64,000 bases of DNA from Symsagittifera roscoffensis (GCF_963678635.1 NC_087062.1:44778395-44842394); one strand, 5' to 3'; shown: positions 11,808 to 23,946, counted from the stretch's first letter. Numbers and translations are program-made. Notes: a model not told the origin generated them from the sequence alone.

Positions 11808-12080
11808 GTGTGATACAGGGGTGCCTAGAAACTAACAGGTTCCCTTATGTAAAAATGAAGTGGCCAAAAATGTTCTAATTTTTCGCATCGGTGATTTCAA
11901 TTAAAGTATCGGATAAGTTTGCACAAATGAGGCAGGTTAGTTAGGTTTGAGAAAAAAAGTTGAAACGACTACAGCGCATATCGATTTAGTTAATTGCCGT
12001 AATTGCTTGAAATAGTGTGATTCAGGACCCCTCTCCCACATTTGGTTTTTTATCGGGACCCCTCTATCAAACTTGTACCG
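11808..12080. mobile_element. Second copy of the TGTGATAGAGGGGTCCC MITE family
   Basis: Starts TGTGATACAGGGGTGCCTAG and ends GGGACCCCTCTATCAAACTT. It shares the internal phrase CTAGAAACTAAC with the copy at 4672. It follows the fold-back region of 10690-11800. Confidence 0.5.
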
Positions 12081-12457
12081 TCGATTTAAGTAGCTTTTGG
12101 GTATTTTTAGTTATTCCTCTCAAAATTTTTGTTATTGCGTTTTTGTAAAACTCATATGTATCATGCAGAGAAAAAAAAACATTGACCGCATTGATTTGTT
12201 TGGTTAATACAAAATAGATATTTGAAATTAGCCAATTTACGTCAAGCTCAAATTTTCAGCGCATGCAAACGTTTTCGTTTTTTCCTGAAGCCATTTTTAG
12301 TCTTTTTTTTTGGTCTATGTAAAACTCCGCTGCTTATTTGAATTGTATTCGAATGGAAACCAAACTTTCTAGATTTATGGAAAATTCGGCTTATTTGACG
12401 GTCGACTTAAAACTGTAAATAAAACATTTCGAAATGATGCTAAAATTTGATTGGCTA

Positions 12458-12893
12458 ATTCTGGTGGCGTCCCTCATGCTTGAAGAACCAGACGCTTGAA
12501 ATTAATTTTAACTTACTTTCAGCCAATCAAAATTGAGTATTAAAAAACTCAAAGTAAATCGCGAACATCTCAAAGTAAAAAAAAAAAATCCCGGCCATTA
12601 GTATTAATTTTGACCGATTAGATAAAAAGCGGATGAGTTTTAAGACTGAAAAATTCTTGATTTTGACCTCATTAATCTTGATGATTATCCGAACAGTATT
12701 GCGATTGTAACCCGTAATTTGTAATATTTGTTGATTATTTTCCACTGATTTAATACATTTTCTGTTAATATTGACTTCGATTTTGTGAGAAAGGCATTTA
12801 GCCAATAGAAACGATTAGCGATTTTGATTAGTTGAAATTTTTCAAGCGTTCGGTCCTTCAAGCATGAGACCCTCCCCCATTTCTAGAGTCCAG
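12458..12893. mobile_element. Inverted-repeat element (MITE-like)
   Basis: The left end (CTCATGCTTGAAGAACCAGA, CGCTTGAAATTAA) reappears inverted at 12830-12893 (TTTCAAGCGTTCGGTCCTTC, AAGCATGAGACCCTCCC). The interior is AT-rich without a coding frame. The stretch after it to 13300 shows nothing recognisable. Confidence 0.5.
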
Positions 12894-13979
12894 CGATGAA
12901 AAGAAAAGCAATTTTTATCGAGAAAGTTTTCATAAAAGAAAAAAGTGAGCTAATGAGCCTGTTTTTCTACATAAAGATTTTTTAAATGATCGATGAACGC
13001 TGATGCACTCGACCTACCAGTAAAAAAAATTTGCCCCTCTTAAGAGCAGTAATGCTCGTTGAACGTCCAAATGGTTATATAACCTACTGTTGTAAGCTAG
13101 TTATGTTAATGTGTACATATAATCACTGAACAAGTTAACTTTGAGGCTGAATTAACTACAACTGCTTCATTTCGATCGGTCTCATAAAAATTTCTTGCTT
13201 TTCCTCTTTATATAGGCCGTCTTTTTTTTTCAAAATATTACCTTTTTGTTTTATCATTTAGGAAGTTAACTTAAAAAATCAAACTCCCCAAAAAAAGGCA
13301 TAAAACTAATTAATTACATAATTATTTTCAGATCTCAAATAACCAAGAAAATTTTAATCTCAAATAGACTTCTTCAGACCCAAAACAATCATCAAAACTA
13401 AAGTTTCAGGTCTAAAAGTATCCAAGCGTTTTTTTTTATCTTCGCATAGAACTACTTATTAGCTAAGAAATTAACCAAAAGAGGCCGTTTTCAAGCTTTA
13501 TGCTTCGACCGACTCGACCAAAAATGGGCATGGTTCGATCGTGTCGAACTATGCTCAGTATGCTTTAACCTGGTTGAACCAAGCTTGACGTGTTTCGGCT
13601 ATGTCCGACCAACTAAAAACGTTTCCACCGATTTTGACATAAATATATTCCGACTTAAAAGAAGTTTGATACGAAATTTTTTCCACCAATTCTTACCGAG
13701 GAAAAGCTTTTGGACCTGTTCGACGTAGCTGATATATAAATTGACATATTTAAACCATGAAGTTTTTTCACAAATAAATTTATGATCCATGTTTTTGGCG
13801 TCGTTTTCTGGTCTTAAGGTCTGACCAGACCAAAAGTATCCCAGTTCCTGGAATGAGGATGTTGTTTCAAAATCTTATTTATAATAATTAAAAATTGCAA
13901 AAAAATGTGGGTTTATTTTTATATTTGTAGAGGAGAACCATTAACATTTTTTGTTTTGCGCTAAATAATTCTCCTCCAG

Positions 13980-14161
13980 TCAATGTTGCTAAACACAGCA
14001 CTTTGAAAAGGAAGTTTTGCATTGAGATCAAATTTAAGACCATTTATCCACGAGGGAAAGGACCAACATACGGCTGTACAGCTCATCACGGCGAACCGCT
14101 GTTGCGCACCTGCTTAAGAACTACATGCAATCTTTGGTTTATATTTCTGGACTCAATATAG
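13980..14161 (+). CDS. Possible terminal exon, cysteine-rich (copy 1)
   Basis: After acceptor TTCTCCTCCAG a frame of 59 codons reads to TAG, with FCIEIKFKTIYPRGKGP, YGCTAHHGEPLLRTC and LRTTCN. The spacing and final CN recall the end of three-finger (Ly6/activin-receptor ectodomain) folds. No upstream exon is visible, so this is only a candidate. It is identical in the second tandem unit. Confidence 0.22.
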
Positions 14162-14694
14162 CTCAATATAGCTTCTGGGCTTTATAGCTCAAATTAAAAA
14201 AGTTAGATAGAAAATTTTTTAAGAAACTTGCCATAATTTGATTTTTGAAGTTTGGTTTTGTCTTCATGTTTCGACTGACTCAATTTTATGTTTCTTCGAC
14301 TTTGAGTTCTACCATAAATTTTTCTCGACTATGGAGATTCAGTCGAACTCTGACAGGTGGTTGCCTCTTCTCGGTGCTGGTTTTATGTTGTGGCTTTATG
14401 TCCAGACCAAGGGGACCAACAATTAAAACAAACCGTAGAGACCGAGAAAAAACTAGATAGTCCATGGGGACCTGATATTATATTGTAGACCGAGGCCGCT
14501 CTGAACGGATGGATCGAAGGAGAACGGATGGGGGAACAAAAATAGTCAGAGATCGCAGAGACCAATAAAATCCGTAAAAACAGTTGTGTAAGAAGTTATT
14601 TTGAAATCTAATCAAGCGAGATAATTTTTAAATTTTGTACGAGAGTTCATTTAATGTCCACATTAGGGACTTTTGCAGGTTCTTGGGGTCCATG

Positions 14695-14911
14695 CAAGGG
14701 CGGGTTTAGGGGGGTGGGGGGCGGACGCGTTCTTTCAGGGATTCGACCCCCTGCAGACCCAAAGGATTCGTCCCCCCTTTGGTACTTTTTAGAAAATCCA
14801 TTTTTGGCCGATCGACTCTTAAATTTTTCTTAAGGCGCCTTTGGCGCCAATATTGAATATTTTTTGAGGGGGAGCGCGCGCGTCAAAAAAACGCGATTTT
14901 TTTGTCAAACT
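14695..14911. mobile_element. Left half of the hAT-type MITE, cut by a duplication junction
   Basis: Matches the first 225 or so bases of the copy at 16313, starting CAAGGGCGGGTTTAGG, then stops abruptly where the second tandem unit starts. The missing right half shows that the duplication breakpoint lies inside the MITE. Confidence 0.8.
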
Positions 14912-14917
14912 ATGTAG

Positions 14918-16541
14918 ATAAAACTAAATAATTACATAATTATTTTCAGATCTCAAATAACCAAGAAAATTTTAATCTCAAATAGACTTCTTCAGACCCG
15001 AAACAATCATCAAAACTAAAGTTTCAGGTCTAAACGTATCCAAGCGTTTTTTTTTATCTTCGCATAGCACTACTTATTAGTTAAGAAATTAACCAAAAGA
15101 GGCCGTTTTCAAGCTTTATGCTTCGACCGACTCGACCAAAAATGGGCATGGTTCGATCGTGTCGAACTATGCTCAGTATGCTTTAACCTGGTTGAACCAA
15201 GCTTGACGTGTTTCGGCTATGTCCGACCAACTAAAAACGTTTCCACCGATTTTGACATAAATATATTCCGACTTAAAAGAAGTTTGATACGAAATTTTTT
15301 CCACCAATTCTTACCGAGGAAAAGCTTTTAGACCTGTTCGACGTAGCTGATATATAAATTGACATATTTAAACCATGAAGTTTTTTCACAAATAAATTTA
15401 TGATCCATGTTTTTGGCGTCGTTTTCTGGTCTTAAGGTCTGACCAGACCAAAAGTATCCCAGTTCCTGGAATGAGGATGTTGTTTCAAAATCTTATTTAT
15501 AATAATTAAAAATTGCAAAAAAATGTGGGTTTATTTTTATATTTGTAGAGGAGAACCATTAACATTTTTTGTTTTGCGCTAAATATTTCTCCTCCAGTCA
15601 ATGTTGCTAAACACAGCACTTTGAAAAGGAAGTTTTGCATTGAGATCAAATTTAAGACCATTTATCCACGAGGGAAAGGACCAACATACGGCTGTACAGC
15701 TCATCACGGCGAACCGCTGTTGCGCACCTGCTTAAGAACTACATGCAATCTTTGGTTTATATTTCTGGACTCAATATAGCTCAATATAGCTTCTGGGCTT
15801 TATAGCTCAAATTAAAAAAGTTAGATAGAAAATTTTTTAAGAAACTTGCCATAATTTGATTTTTGAAGTTTGGTTTTGTCTTCATGTTTCGACTGACTCA
15901 ATTTTATGTTTCTTCGACTTTGAGTTCTACCATAAAATTTTCTCGACTATGGAGATTCAGTCGAACTCTGACAGGTGGTTGACTCTTCTCGGTGCTGGTT
16001 TTATGTTGTGGCTTTATGTCCAGACCAAGGGGACCAACAATTAAAACAAACCGTAGAGACCGAGAATAAACTAGATAGTCCATGGGGACCTGATATTATA
16101 TTGTAGACCGAGGCCGCTCTGAACGGATGGATCGAAGGAGAACGGATGGGGGAACAAAAATAGTCAGAGATCGCAGAGACCAATAAAATCCGTAAAAACA
16201 GTTGTGTAAGAAGTTATTTTGAAATGTAATCAAGCGAGATAATTTTTAAATTTTGTACGAGAGTTCATTTAATGTCCACATTAGGGACTTTTGCAGGTTC
16301 TTGGGGTCCGTGCAAGGGCGGATTTAGGGGGGGGGGGGGGCGGGGGGCGGACGCGTTCTTTCCGGGATTCGACCCCCTGCAGACCCAAAGGATTCGTCCC
16401 CCCCTTGGTACTTTTTAGAAAATCCATTTTTGGCCGATCGACTCTAAAATTTTTCTTAAGGCGCCTTTGGCGCCAATATTTAATATTTTTTGAGGGGGAG
16501 CGCGCGCGTCAAAAAAAACGCGATTTTTTGTCAAACTTTTC
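14918..16541. repeat. Tandem segmental duplication, unit 2
   Basis: Direct copy of unit 1 starting ATAAAACTAAATAATTAC. It runs into the intact MITE at 16313-16744. Identity is around 98 percent or more by eye, so the duplication is recent. Confidence 0.93.
15598..15779 (+). CDS. Possible terminal exon, cysteine-rich (copy 2)
   Basis: Same sequence as 13980-14161 in the second tandem unit, with no change in the reading frame. The duplication is too recent for this conservation to argue for selection. Confidence 0.22.
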
Positions 16542-16744
16542 CAAAAAGTGCCCAAAAAAGGCTTTTTTTACTTGTTTTTTCAAAATTTTGCCTGCGGCGC
16601 AGAAAACTTGGCCAAAACAGAGTCCTTTTAGTGTTTTAGGAGAGCTCGGAAAATCAATTTGATCGACCTAAAAAAAGGTCGTCAAAATTTTCGAAACTGT
16701 TTTGAAAATCCGCCCCCCTCGAGAAAATCCTAGATCCGCCCCTG
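16313..16744. mobile_element. hAT-type MITE, second full copy
   Basis: Begins CAAGGGCGGATTTAGG and ends CCTAGATCCGCCCCTG, flanked on both sides by the 8 bp GGTCCGTG (16305-16312 and 16745-16752). It lies in opposite orientation to the copy at 1456. Its left half is also present at 14695-14911 as part of a tandem duplication. Confidence 0.85.
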
Positions 16745-17539
16745 GGTCCGTGTATAAGAATTTCAATTTGTATTTGCTCAATCCGAATCTCGCGCGGGAA
16801 CTGCTTTAAACTGAGGCGGGCTGTAATCAGATATCTTTATCTTAGCAACAGCAGTATAACTATGCTGCTATCTCCAAGTACTTGTTGCACTTCTCTTTTT
16901 TGATTCTTGTTTGTTGTGAGCTCATGGTTAGCAATTGTTAAATTTTTGAGGTTTTCGTGAGATAAACCCCATGTAATGTAATTTTTTTCTATACTTTTTG
17001 CGGAATAATTTAAAGTTAAACCAAATAAAATTGAGTTTAATCAAAATTTCTTTTTCATAATGTTAAATGCACTAAAATTTCAAAATTTCGAATTGAGTCT
17101 TCTAAGTGCTCAGCTTAATATCAATTTTAAGTTTGAGTCTACGTGACATGATTTAACTCCTCCATAATTAACAATAACGCTAAATGCGATAAAAGATTAA
17201 GGTAAATTATGGGTTGATTGGCATAAGGTAGATTGGCATAAAATTGACTGGTATAATCGGTAGAATGGCGCAGAATGGAATGTCATAGGGTTGAACGGAA
17301 CCAGGCATGTTTTCCTGATACCTTTCTGAACATTTTTTTTCTGGTTCACCAGTAGAAGTCGAAAAAGTTTCTAGAATGGTCGAGAAAAATTTCGTTCGGA
17401 AAGAGCGATACAACAAAGGCGTTGAAAAATGCCTTGAAGTAATCAAATTTGTTTTTCAGAAAATGTATTTGGGTTGATTTTTTAAATGACCAAATGCACC
17501 TTTGATACTCGTACTTTCAAACCGAATTCATTCCCAACA

Positions 17540-17960
17540 TACCACAGCACAGTGAATGTATTCTTTATGCGGATGACACTAAAAATTTTCACTCAACGAA
17601 ACTGAAGAATTTAAAACAGATTTGGAATCATTATCCGAATGGATGGAAAATAATAAACTCACATTAAACAAAGGAAAAACACAAATAATTATTAATAATG
17701 GATAAAAAAAATTGAAAGTTTTACCTGGAACCAAAACACGATAGAACTAAAAAGCGCAGTTAAACACCTGGGATTAATTTTGGATCAAAACGTTACATTC
17801 AACCAACATATTGAATCAGTTAGAAAAAATGCAATCAATTCATATCCGTTTTTTATCAGACAGTTTTTTAACAAGACAGTTTCTCAGCTCATCTGTTCTC
17901 ATTAGAATTTACAAGCAGTTCAACAAAATTCAGGAGCATAAACTTGACATTACTTTTTGG
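17540..17960 (+). pseudogene. LINE reverse transcriptase relic
   Basis: ECILYADDTK (17554-17583, with the YADD motif of non-LTR reverse transcriptase) is followed in another frame by DLESLSEWMENNKLTLNKGK, then in a third by ELKSAVKHLGLILDQNVTF and HIESVRKNA. This is the jockey/CR1-like order of blocks after the active site. At least two frame changes and both ends lost: a short dead fragment. The surrounding 16753-17530 and 17961-18470 hold no recognisable gene. Confidence 0.75.
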
Positions 17961-18539
17961 AAAGTCAAATTATTAAACTAATATTTTCCATGAATTCAAA
18001 ACAACTATCAGCTCGAATGAAAAATTTCCAAATATTTCATAACAAAAAAAATCAGAACGAAAATTTGAATTCAGTTTTCAAATTCATTCATTTGCGTAAT
18101 TATGCGAACTAAGTAAAGAGACCCCGGCTACAAAATTTACATATGCTTAACTGTTCTATAAGTCGGTCCTTTATATGGGTGAACATTTTTTACTTGGTGC
18201 CATGGGAGGTGGGTTGGAAATAACTAAAACGTGCCAAGGTAACTTGAAAGTTTTTCCAAGATCTAGACGACCTATAAACTGCTTGGGATTGCGAAAACCT
18301 ATAGGGAGAAAAGCCATATAGATTATAAATTTATATAACTTTCGTATCAAAGATGAGCATTTTTTTTGGATATTTTACCGTTCTTCTCCACTGTCGATTT
18401 TAAGCTTTATAAATTTCTGCTCACATGGTGTAAAAATTTGGTACTTTAGTCGTGACACAATTTCATGAATTAATGCCCTCATGATTGGAACGGTAGAACC
18501 GCTAACTCTGCCAGCACATTGGCGGTGTTGGTGGTGGTC

Positions 18540-18548
18540 TTTAAATAG
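18540..18548 (+). promoter_or_regulatory. TATA-like box upstream of the peptide precursor
   Basis: TTTAAATAG sits in a short GC-richer stretch (18480-18700) about 235 bases before the ATG. The stretch also has a CRE-like TTACGTAGACGT near 18725. This is position and composition only; the transcript start is not known. Confidence 0.2.
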
Positions 18549-18776
18549 ACCAGTTCATTGAAATGAGATTGAGAAACCGATCGACCTCGATGACTCTTCA
18601 ACCGACGCTCTAAATGGCTCACCTGACAATAAACAAAGGGAGGGGACACTTGGAAAAGGACGCTTCCGGAATACGCTCTGGACAAAATTATAATTAACTG
18701 CATTTACACTCTCAGTAGACGTTTACGTAGACGTGTCTCATTTATGTTCAGTAGAGCACAAGTACAAGTTGCTATA

Positions 18777-18840
18777 ATGTTATTGTTTCACGCAAGTATC
18801 CTCCTAATTTTGGCCCACCTCATCTCAGCTAAATCAACAG
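18777..18840 (+). CDS. Peptide precursor exon 1 (signal peptide)
   Basis: Twenty-one codons plus one base, almost entirely a hydrophobic signal sequence with a plausible cleavage after ISA. Donor GTTTGT follows at 18841, and in-frame reading past it meets a stop at once. Confidence 0.5.
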
Positions 18841-21800
18841 GTTTGTAAAACTAGTGATATTGATATGATTCTTCTTGATGTGGGTTCGTGAACATCAATG
18901 GGCTGAACCAATTAAAATTATTTTTATCTCGAGGAAAAAACTGAGTTTTTATTTTAGTTGGCGATACTTTCTTCAGAAAAACAATTTTTCTTTAAAGACA
19001 TCCAAAATGACCAAAAAAGCAGTGGTTTAAGATTGATTTCAGTACCGACAAAAATTTGGACAAGTTTAAGTGAAAGTGGACAAGTTTAAGTGAAAGTGGT
19101 TTAAGATTGATTACAGTACCGACAAAAAATTTGGACAAAAATATCGACTTATATAAATTTCAAATTGGTTGAGCTGGACGTATATTTTTTACATCGATCT
19201 AAGCCTATCGTTTTTGTCTTTTCACAGCTCTGTTTTAAAAAAGATAACGTAAATCTAAACCAATTCAATGCAGTAATTGATATCAATTTGTATAGATTAC
19301 TATGGATTATTGAAATTTTTTAAACCAAACTTTTTATACAGAATTTTTTCGCTTGATCCATTCTCGAGTAAAATTGAAGCAAAAAGTGAAAACTATGTTT
19401 CAGAAGATTTTTTTTGCTCCGATGTTTGACCTGAAAACAAACTGTAACAATAACTAAACGCGAAACTCATAATTACCAGTATATTGTTACCAATTGAATC
19501 GCTCATTATTTTTTCTTTCTGATTTATTTTTAAAAATTGAATTAAAAATTGTTGATCTTAAATATAGCGTTCGAAAAATATTCAAAAACAACTTTTTATC
19601 TCCGCGTGAGCAATTAGATTGCAATATCCTAAAGAGAAACCCTCTGAAGTTAACGGCTTGCGGTAAACAGGGTGGGTGACTTTGTTTTATGTTGTTAGAA
19701 ACAAATAAAAACAAGACTGCTCGTATCAGGGCGAAGCCCTGAATGTTCCGACTGCCTTTTAAGGTTTATGGGGCAGTAATAGCATAAAAAATAAATGTAA
19801 TAAAATAAAAATGAAAAAAAAAATTCTAAAATTTGAAACTTTTTTTATGAAATCATCACCCCACACGCCATATAAAGTACAAAAGAATAGATTTCGCTCC
19901 TTGTAACTAACTAATTATGGCAAATAAGTTTCGTTCAACCAATTGGGAGCGATTTCTAAGACGGATTAAACCTCCGCTTACGCGTTAATAGCGCGAATTA
20001 TATCGCGCGTTAATTGTCCAAAATTGGCAAAATGGCAATCTTTAAACTCCCATAACTTTACGAAAAATGATCACAGGTGAAATACCTTTTCAATTTTAAG
20101 CTCAGGACAACAATACTTTTTGAATGACAAAAAAAAATTCTGTCAAAAATGGCTAGTTAAAAGTCAAATTTTGTCTGAAGAAAAAAAAACCCACCCCGAG
20201 CACAAATATTCCGTTACTTTCGTATCGAAAGTCGGAACAAAAAAAAACAGTTTAAAAACAGAGAATTAAAGAATAAAAGCATGCTTAAAACAAATGAGGA
20301 ATATAAAGAAAATTTTCCAGCTTTGCGAAAAGTTTGTCACAGTTCGTACTTCCCATTTGCTCTAGCGTTGAGCTACGGGTCCGTGGGAAACCATCTGCAT
20401 GTTCAAAATGCAGGAAAAATGATTTTTTACATAAAAATTTTAATTGTTGAGTTGATTATTTAACGGTAGCTTTGTTTTCATGTTTTGCTCAAATATTTTT
20501 AAAGAAAAAAAACAAAAAAAGAGTCATTTTGCAATAAAAAAAAAACATATATAACGTGTTTTTATTGTATAATTGGATTTTTTAAAAAAGTTTCGAAACT
20601 CTGCCCTGACGGCATGGAGTTTTTCTTAAATGACTATTTTTGAAGCAAAAATGATATTAAAACATTGAAAGTTGTGTAAGGCTACAACTTTGATTTGTTT
20701 ACGAGTCCGAAAAGAGCTTAAGCCAGTTTTGGTGAAGCTTATTTGCATTTTAATTGCAAGCAAATTCCATCCAACTCGAAACAAGACTGTTCGTATCAGG
20801 GTAAATCCCTGACTGCTCGATTATCCCTTAACTGGTGTCGAACAGTTTTGGATAAATGAAATATTGATAAATTTTTATTTTTAGGCTGAATTTTAAGAAT
20901 AGTGTAAGGACTTTATAAGACCAATTAGCCTGCTTAAATTGACTTTGGAATGTTTTGTGGAGCGGGATGATTCACCACGCGTATATAATGCGCGTTAAAT
21001 TTTCAGCATCATAGTGTAACAGCCTTCTAAATAGTCACGTTAGTCTATTATTGAGCGTTTCACAGCAGTCTTGAAATCAGTATAGTCTAGTGATGTGCGC
21101 CTCTTCTAGGGCTACAAAAATACATGGATTGGACCCCCGCGGCAACTATTTTGGAGATTTCGTCTCAATAAAAAAATACGCCCCAAGCATATATATTTCT
21201 TACTTTCTTCGAAAGTCGGAACACAAAAATGAAATTTTAGGCACTCAAATTAATCCTAAAATTTTCAGATCAATGGATTTAAACCGATTCAAAATCCATT
21301 TTAGATTCAAACGTACAGTTTTAACTAGTTTTGTTCAATTTGAAAAAATTTCTAATTTGATTCATCCAATCCAAAAGATCCAAAGAACCGATCCCAGTGT
21401 TTGTCAGTGCATGCAAAATTTTACCGCAAAAACGGACAATTTTTCCTCTTTTTAGTTTATGCTAAAGAGTCAATTGCTGAGAAAGTTGAATATGCTAAAA
21501 AGAAACAAAAGCGCTACAAACTTTTGAGCTGACTACTATTTAAGTTAGAAGGTACCAAACTAGTATTTAGGCTTCAAGGTCCATTTGACCTCACTAATGG
21601 AGGCATCACGATACTTTGAAGTTTAAACAACTGTAGTTGATTTTTGTTGAGGCTACACAGACTAGTCTGACTGCGGCTATTATTTTCAAAAACTCAACAA
21701 AGAAACAAAAAAATTTGTTAAAAGTTAAATTGTAGTATCTTGTCAAAGACATATATACATTTTAATCTCGCCATTTTGTTGAATAGCAGGAACACATATA

Positions 21801-23946
21801 TATCTAGGCTCCGAGTTATATAATTTTTCTACTGTTTATGATAAAAGCACAACAAATATTTAACAGGACTGCTCATATCAGGGCAAAGCACTGAATGTTC
21901 CGACTGCCTTTTAAGATTTATGGAGCAGTATTAACATAAAAAACTTTAAATTAATAAAAGTAATAAAAAAAGTGAAATTTGTTTTTAAATTGAAATTTTT
22001 TCTGTGAAAATGATTCCTCCACACGCCATATTAACTACAAAAGATTAGATTTCGCTCCTTGTAACAAATCATTTAGAGCAATTAGGCTTCTTTCAACCAA
22101 TTTCGAACTATTTCTATGACGGATTAAATCTGCGACTACGCGTTAATAGCGTGAAATAATTGTCCAAAATTGGCCAAAACGGCAATCTTCAAACCCATAA
22201 TTTTACGATAAATGATTACAGGTGAAATATCTTTTCAAACTTAAGCTCAGGACAACAATACTTTTCGAATGATATAAAAAAGTTTTGTCAAAAATGGCAA
22301 GTTAAAGAGTCGAAATTTGTGTGAAGAAAAAAATCCACCCCGAGCACAAATATTCGGTTACTTTCGTATCGAAAGTCAGAACAAAAACAAAAACAGAACA
22401 AATAAAAAAAAATGCTAAAACATTTCTGAGGTAGTAAAACAAATAGTAAAATAAGTACTATAAAAACGCAAGACTTAGCATCATTCTCAAACACAAAACA
22501 TTCAGAGCTGTTGTTCTGACACCGATTTAACTTTTTCCTTTTTTTCGGAATCGAACAAGAGTTTAAAGTGATCTCACAGTTGGCTGAAAAAAAATCAAGG
22601 TCCAAAATACTTTTCTATTCATAAATGCCGGGAGAAATTATCACTCCAATGGTTTACTTATAAAATGCTGTTTTTTTAAAATTTTTTTCCTCGATAGTTT
22701 TGATTGCGGGATTTTCATTTTTTTGCTTCCTGCATTTAATTGTGCAAAAGTTTTGATCCGAATGCGTGTTTACATCGCCAAAGCATGTGTTGCACCCAAA
22801 CGCCGGATGACATCAACTCCCTAATTATATTGAACAAAAACTTTTTACCCGGTGATTTGACCTGATAATCTCTAGCCATCTGTTTCAAATGATGCAAACG
22901 AGGAATTACGACTGTTTGTTTTTCTACAATCAAGAAGGAATTTACTTCCAAACATTTCAGGCGGTTTGAAGCCAATAGCATATCAAGTAATTGTCGTAGA
23001 CAATCAGCTAATACTACGTGAGGCTAAGTTTTAACCCCTCCCCAAAAAAAAAGTATTCAGTAAGAATAGTATTCAACATTACTGGCTTTCCACTAACTTA
23101 TGAGGGTTTTTAAAGATAAATGTGAAGTGCAAGCTGTAACTGATTATTTTTGTTCAATTCAAAATTTTTGGTTTGAACTTGAATGGGATATAATAGTTAT
23201 GCGTGAGGCGAAAATTCGTAACAGGCAACCATTCGTAACAGGCGACCATTCGTAGCAGTAGATTAAAAGGGAAAAACTGATTCGCGCGCAGTATTCTTCT
23301 CGTGTCGGATCTAAGCGCAGCAGAGCGAAGCGGAGGAAGCGTATTCTACTCGTGAAGCAACAATTCGTAACAAGCGACAATTCGTAAAAGGCAACAATTC
23401 GTAACAGGCGACAATTCGTAACAATAATTTAAGCGGCAAGCACTAATATATGCGCACCATTCCTCACGTGTCGGATGTAAGCGCAGCGGAGCAAGCGTAT
23501 TCTACTTGCCAATGCCTTGTTACGAATTGTCGCTTGTTACGAATTGTCGCATGTAACGAATTGTCGCTTGTTACGAATTGTCGCCAGTTACGAATTGTCA
23601 CACTACCTATTCTACTTGCCAATGCTTTTTACGAATTGTCGCTTGTTACGAATTGTCGCATGTAACGAATTGTCGCTTGTTACGAGTTGTCACCCCAACC
23701 ATATTTATCAAGTATTAATATATTTCAGATAATCTACAAAACCCCTTTCTTCAGGCTAACTCGTACAACGCTAAGTACGAACCAGTTCAGGCAATGAACC
23801 AATCACGATTGCGTTTTGATGGCATGGAATCACTCATGGGAACGAGGAAAAGAAATGCCTACTTGTGGAAAATAAGGAGAAACAAAAACAAGTCAGGGAG
23901 ATTTGGCCCCCGATCTTTAGCATCCGCATTGCTCAAAGGTTTTTAG
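18777..23946 (+). CDS. Putative secreted peptide precursor, 93 residues, two exons
   Basis: Exon 1 (18777-18840) starts with ATG and encodes a good signal peptide, MLLFHASILLILAHLISA, then ends at ACAG/GTTTGT. Exon 2 (23729-23946) follows acceptor ATATTTCAG and continues in phase for 71 codons to TAG. The mature part has no cysteine and contains two basic cleavage sites: RKR after GMESLMGT, and RR after NAYLWKI. Processing there would release NAYLWKI and a 21-residue C-terminal peptide containing SGRFGPRSLASALLKGF. This is the layout of a neuropeptide or hormone precursor. The core is not a standard amidation site because no Gly-Lys/Arg pair follows RF. Two AATAAA signals follow the stop. The 4.9 kb intron is inferred and is filled with repeats. 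I recognise no named family. Confidence 0.5.
19708..20243 (+). repeat. Hairpin-ended dispersed repeat (reference copy)
   Basis: The left end AACAAGACTGCTCGTATCAG carries the small palindrome CAGGGCGAAGCCCTG, followed by TGTTCCGACT. The right end carries ACTTTCGTATCGAAAGT followed by CGGAACA, so GTTCCGACT is inverted at the two ends and each end can form a hairpin. About 530 bp with no coding frame. Other copies: 21862-22386, 55267-55755, and inverted at 59778-60304, 60350-60632 (partial) and 60907-61424. Scraps: 5640-6150, 20780-20850. Confidence 0.8.
21862..22930 (+). repeat. Long composite repeat including a hairpin-ended unit
   Basis: The first 525 bases are the hairpin-ended repeat. The following 540 bases match 6141-6690 (shared phrases CAAACACAAAACATTCAGAG and TCTGTTTCAAATGATG). 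The two long regions together form an approximately 1.1 kb dispersed unit. Confidence 0.7.
23200..23695. repeat. Fold-back element, word TTCGTAACAGGCGACAA
   Basis: About seven forward words at 23215-23425 face about eight reverse words (TTGTCGCTTGTTACGAA) at 23515-23690. Between and within lies a repeated phrase (CGTGTCGGAT(C/G)TAAGCGCAGC). It ends about 35 bases before the candidate peptide exon. Confidence 0.8.
23729..23946 (+). CDS. Peptide precursor exon 2 (dibasic sites, stop)
   Basis: An open frame of balanced base composition in otherwise AT-rich repeats, beginning at a pyrimidine-rich acceptor and ending TTT TAG. It carries RKR and RR processing sites. The upstream flank is a fold-back repeat ending about 35 bases before the acceptor. 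Confidence 0.52.

Larger units (their letters stand above)
13301..14911. repeat. Tandem segmental duplication, unit 1 (1.6 kb)
   Basis: Nearly identical to 14918-16541, at a constant offset of about 1,618 bases with only scattered substitutions. Contents: a fold-back stretch with TTCGACC words, a candidate terminal exon (13980-14161), and the left half of a hAT-type MITE. Confidence 0.93.

Noticed and set aside
17207-17446. 79-codon minus-strand frame
   Set aside because: The region contains reiterated GATTGGCATAA-like words and the frame shows no domain or splice context.
18840-23729. RFamide-type amidated peptide in the precursor
   Set aside because: GRFG is followed by Pro-Arg, not by a basic cleavage pair, so the usual amidation signal is missing.
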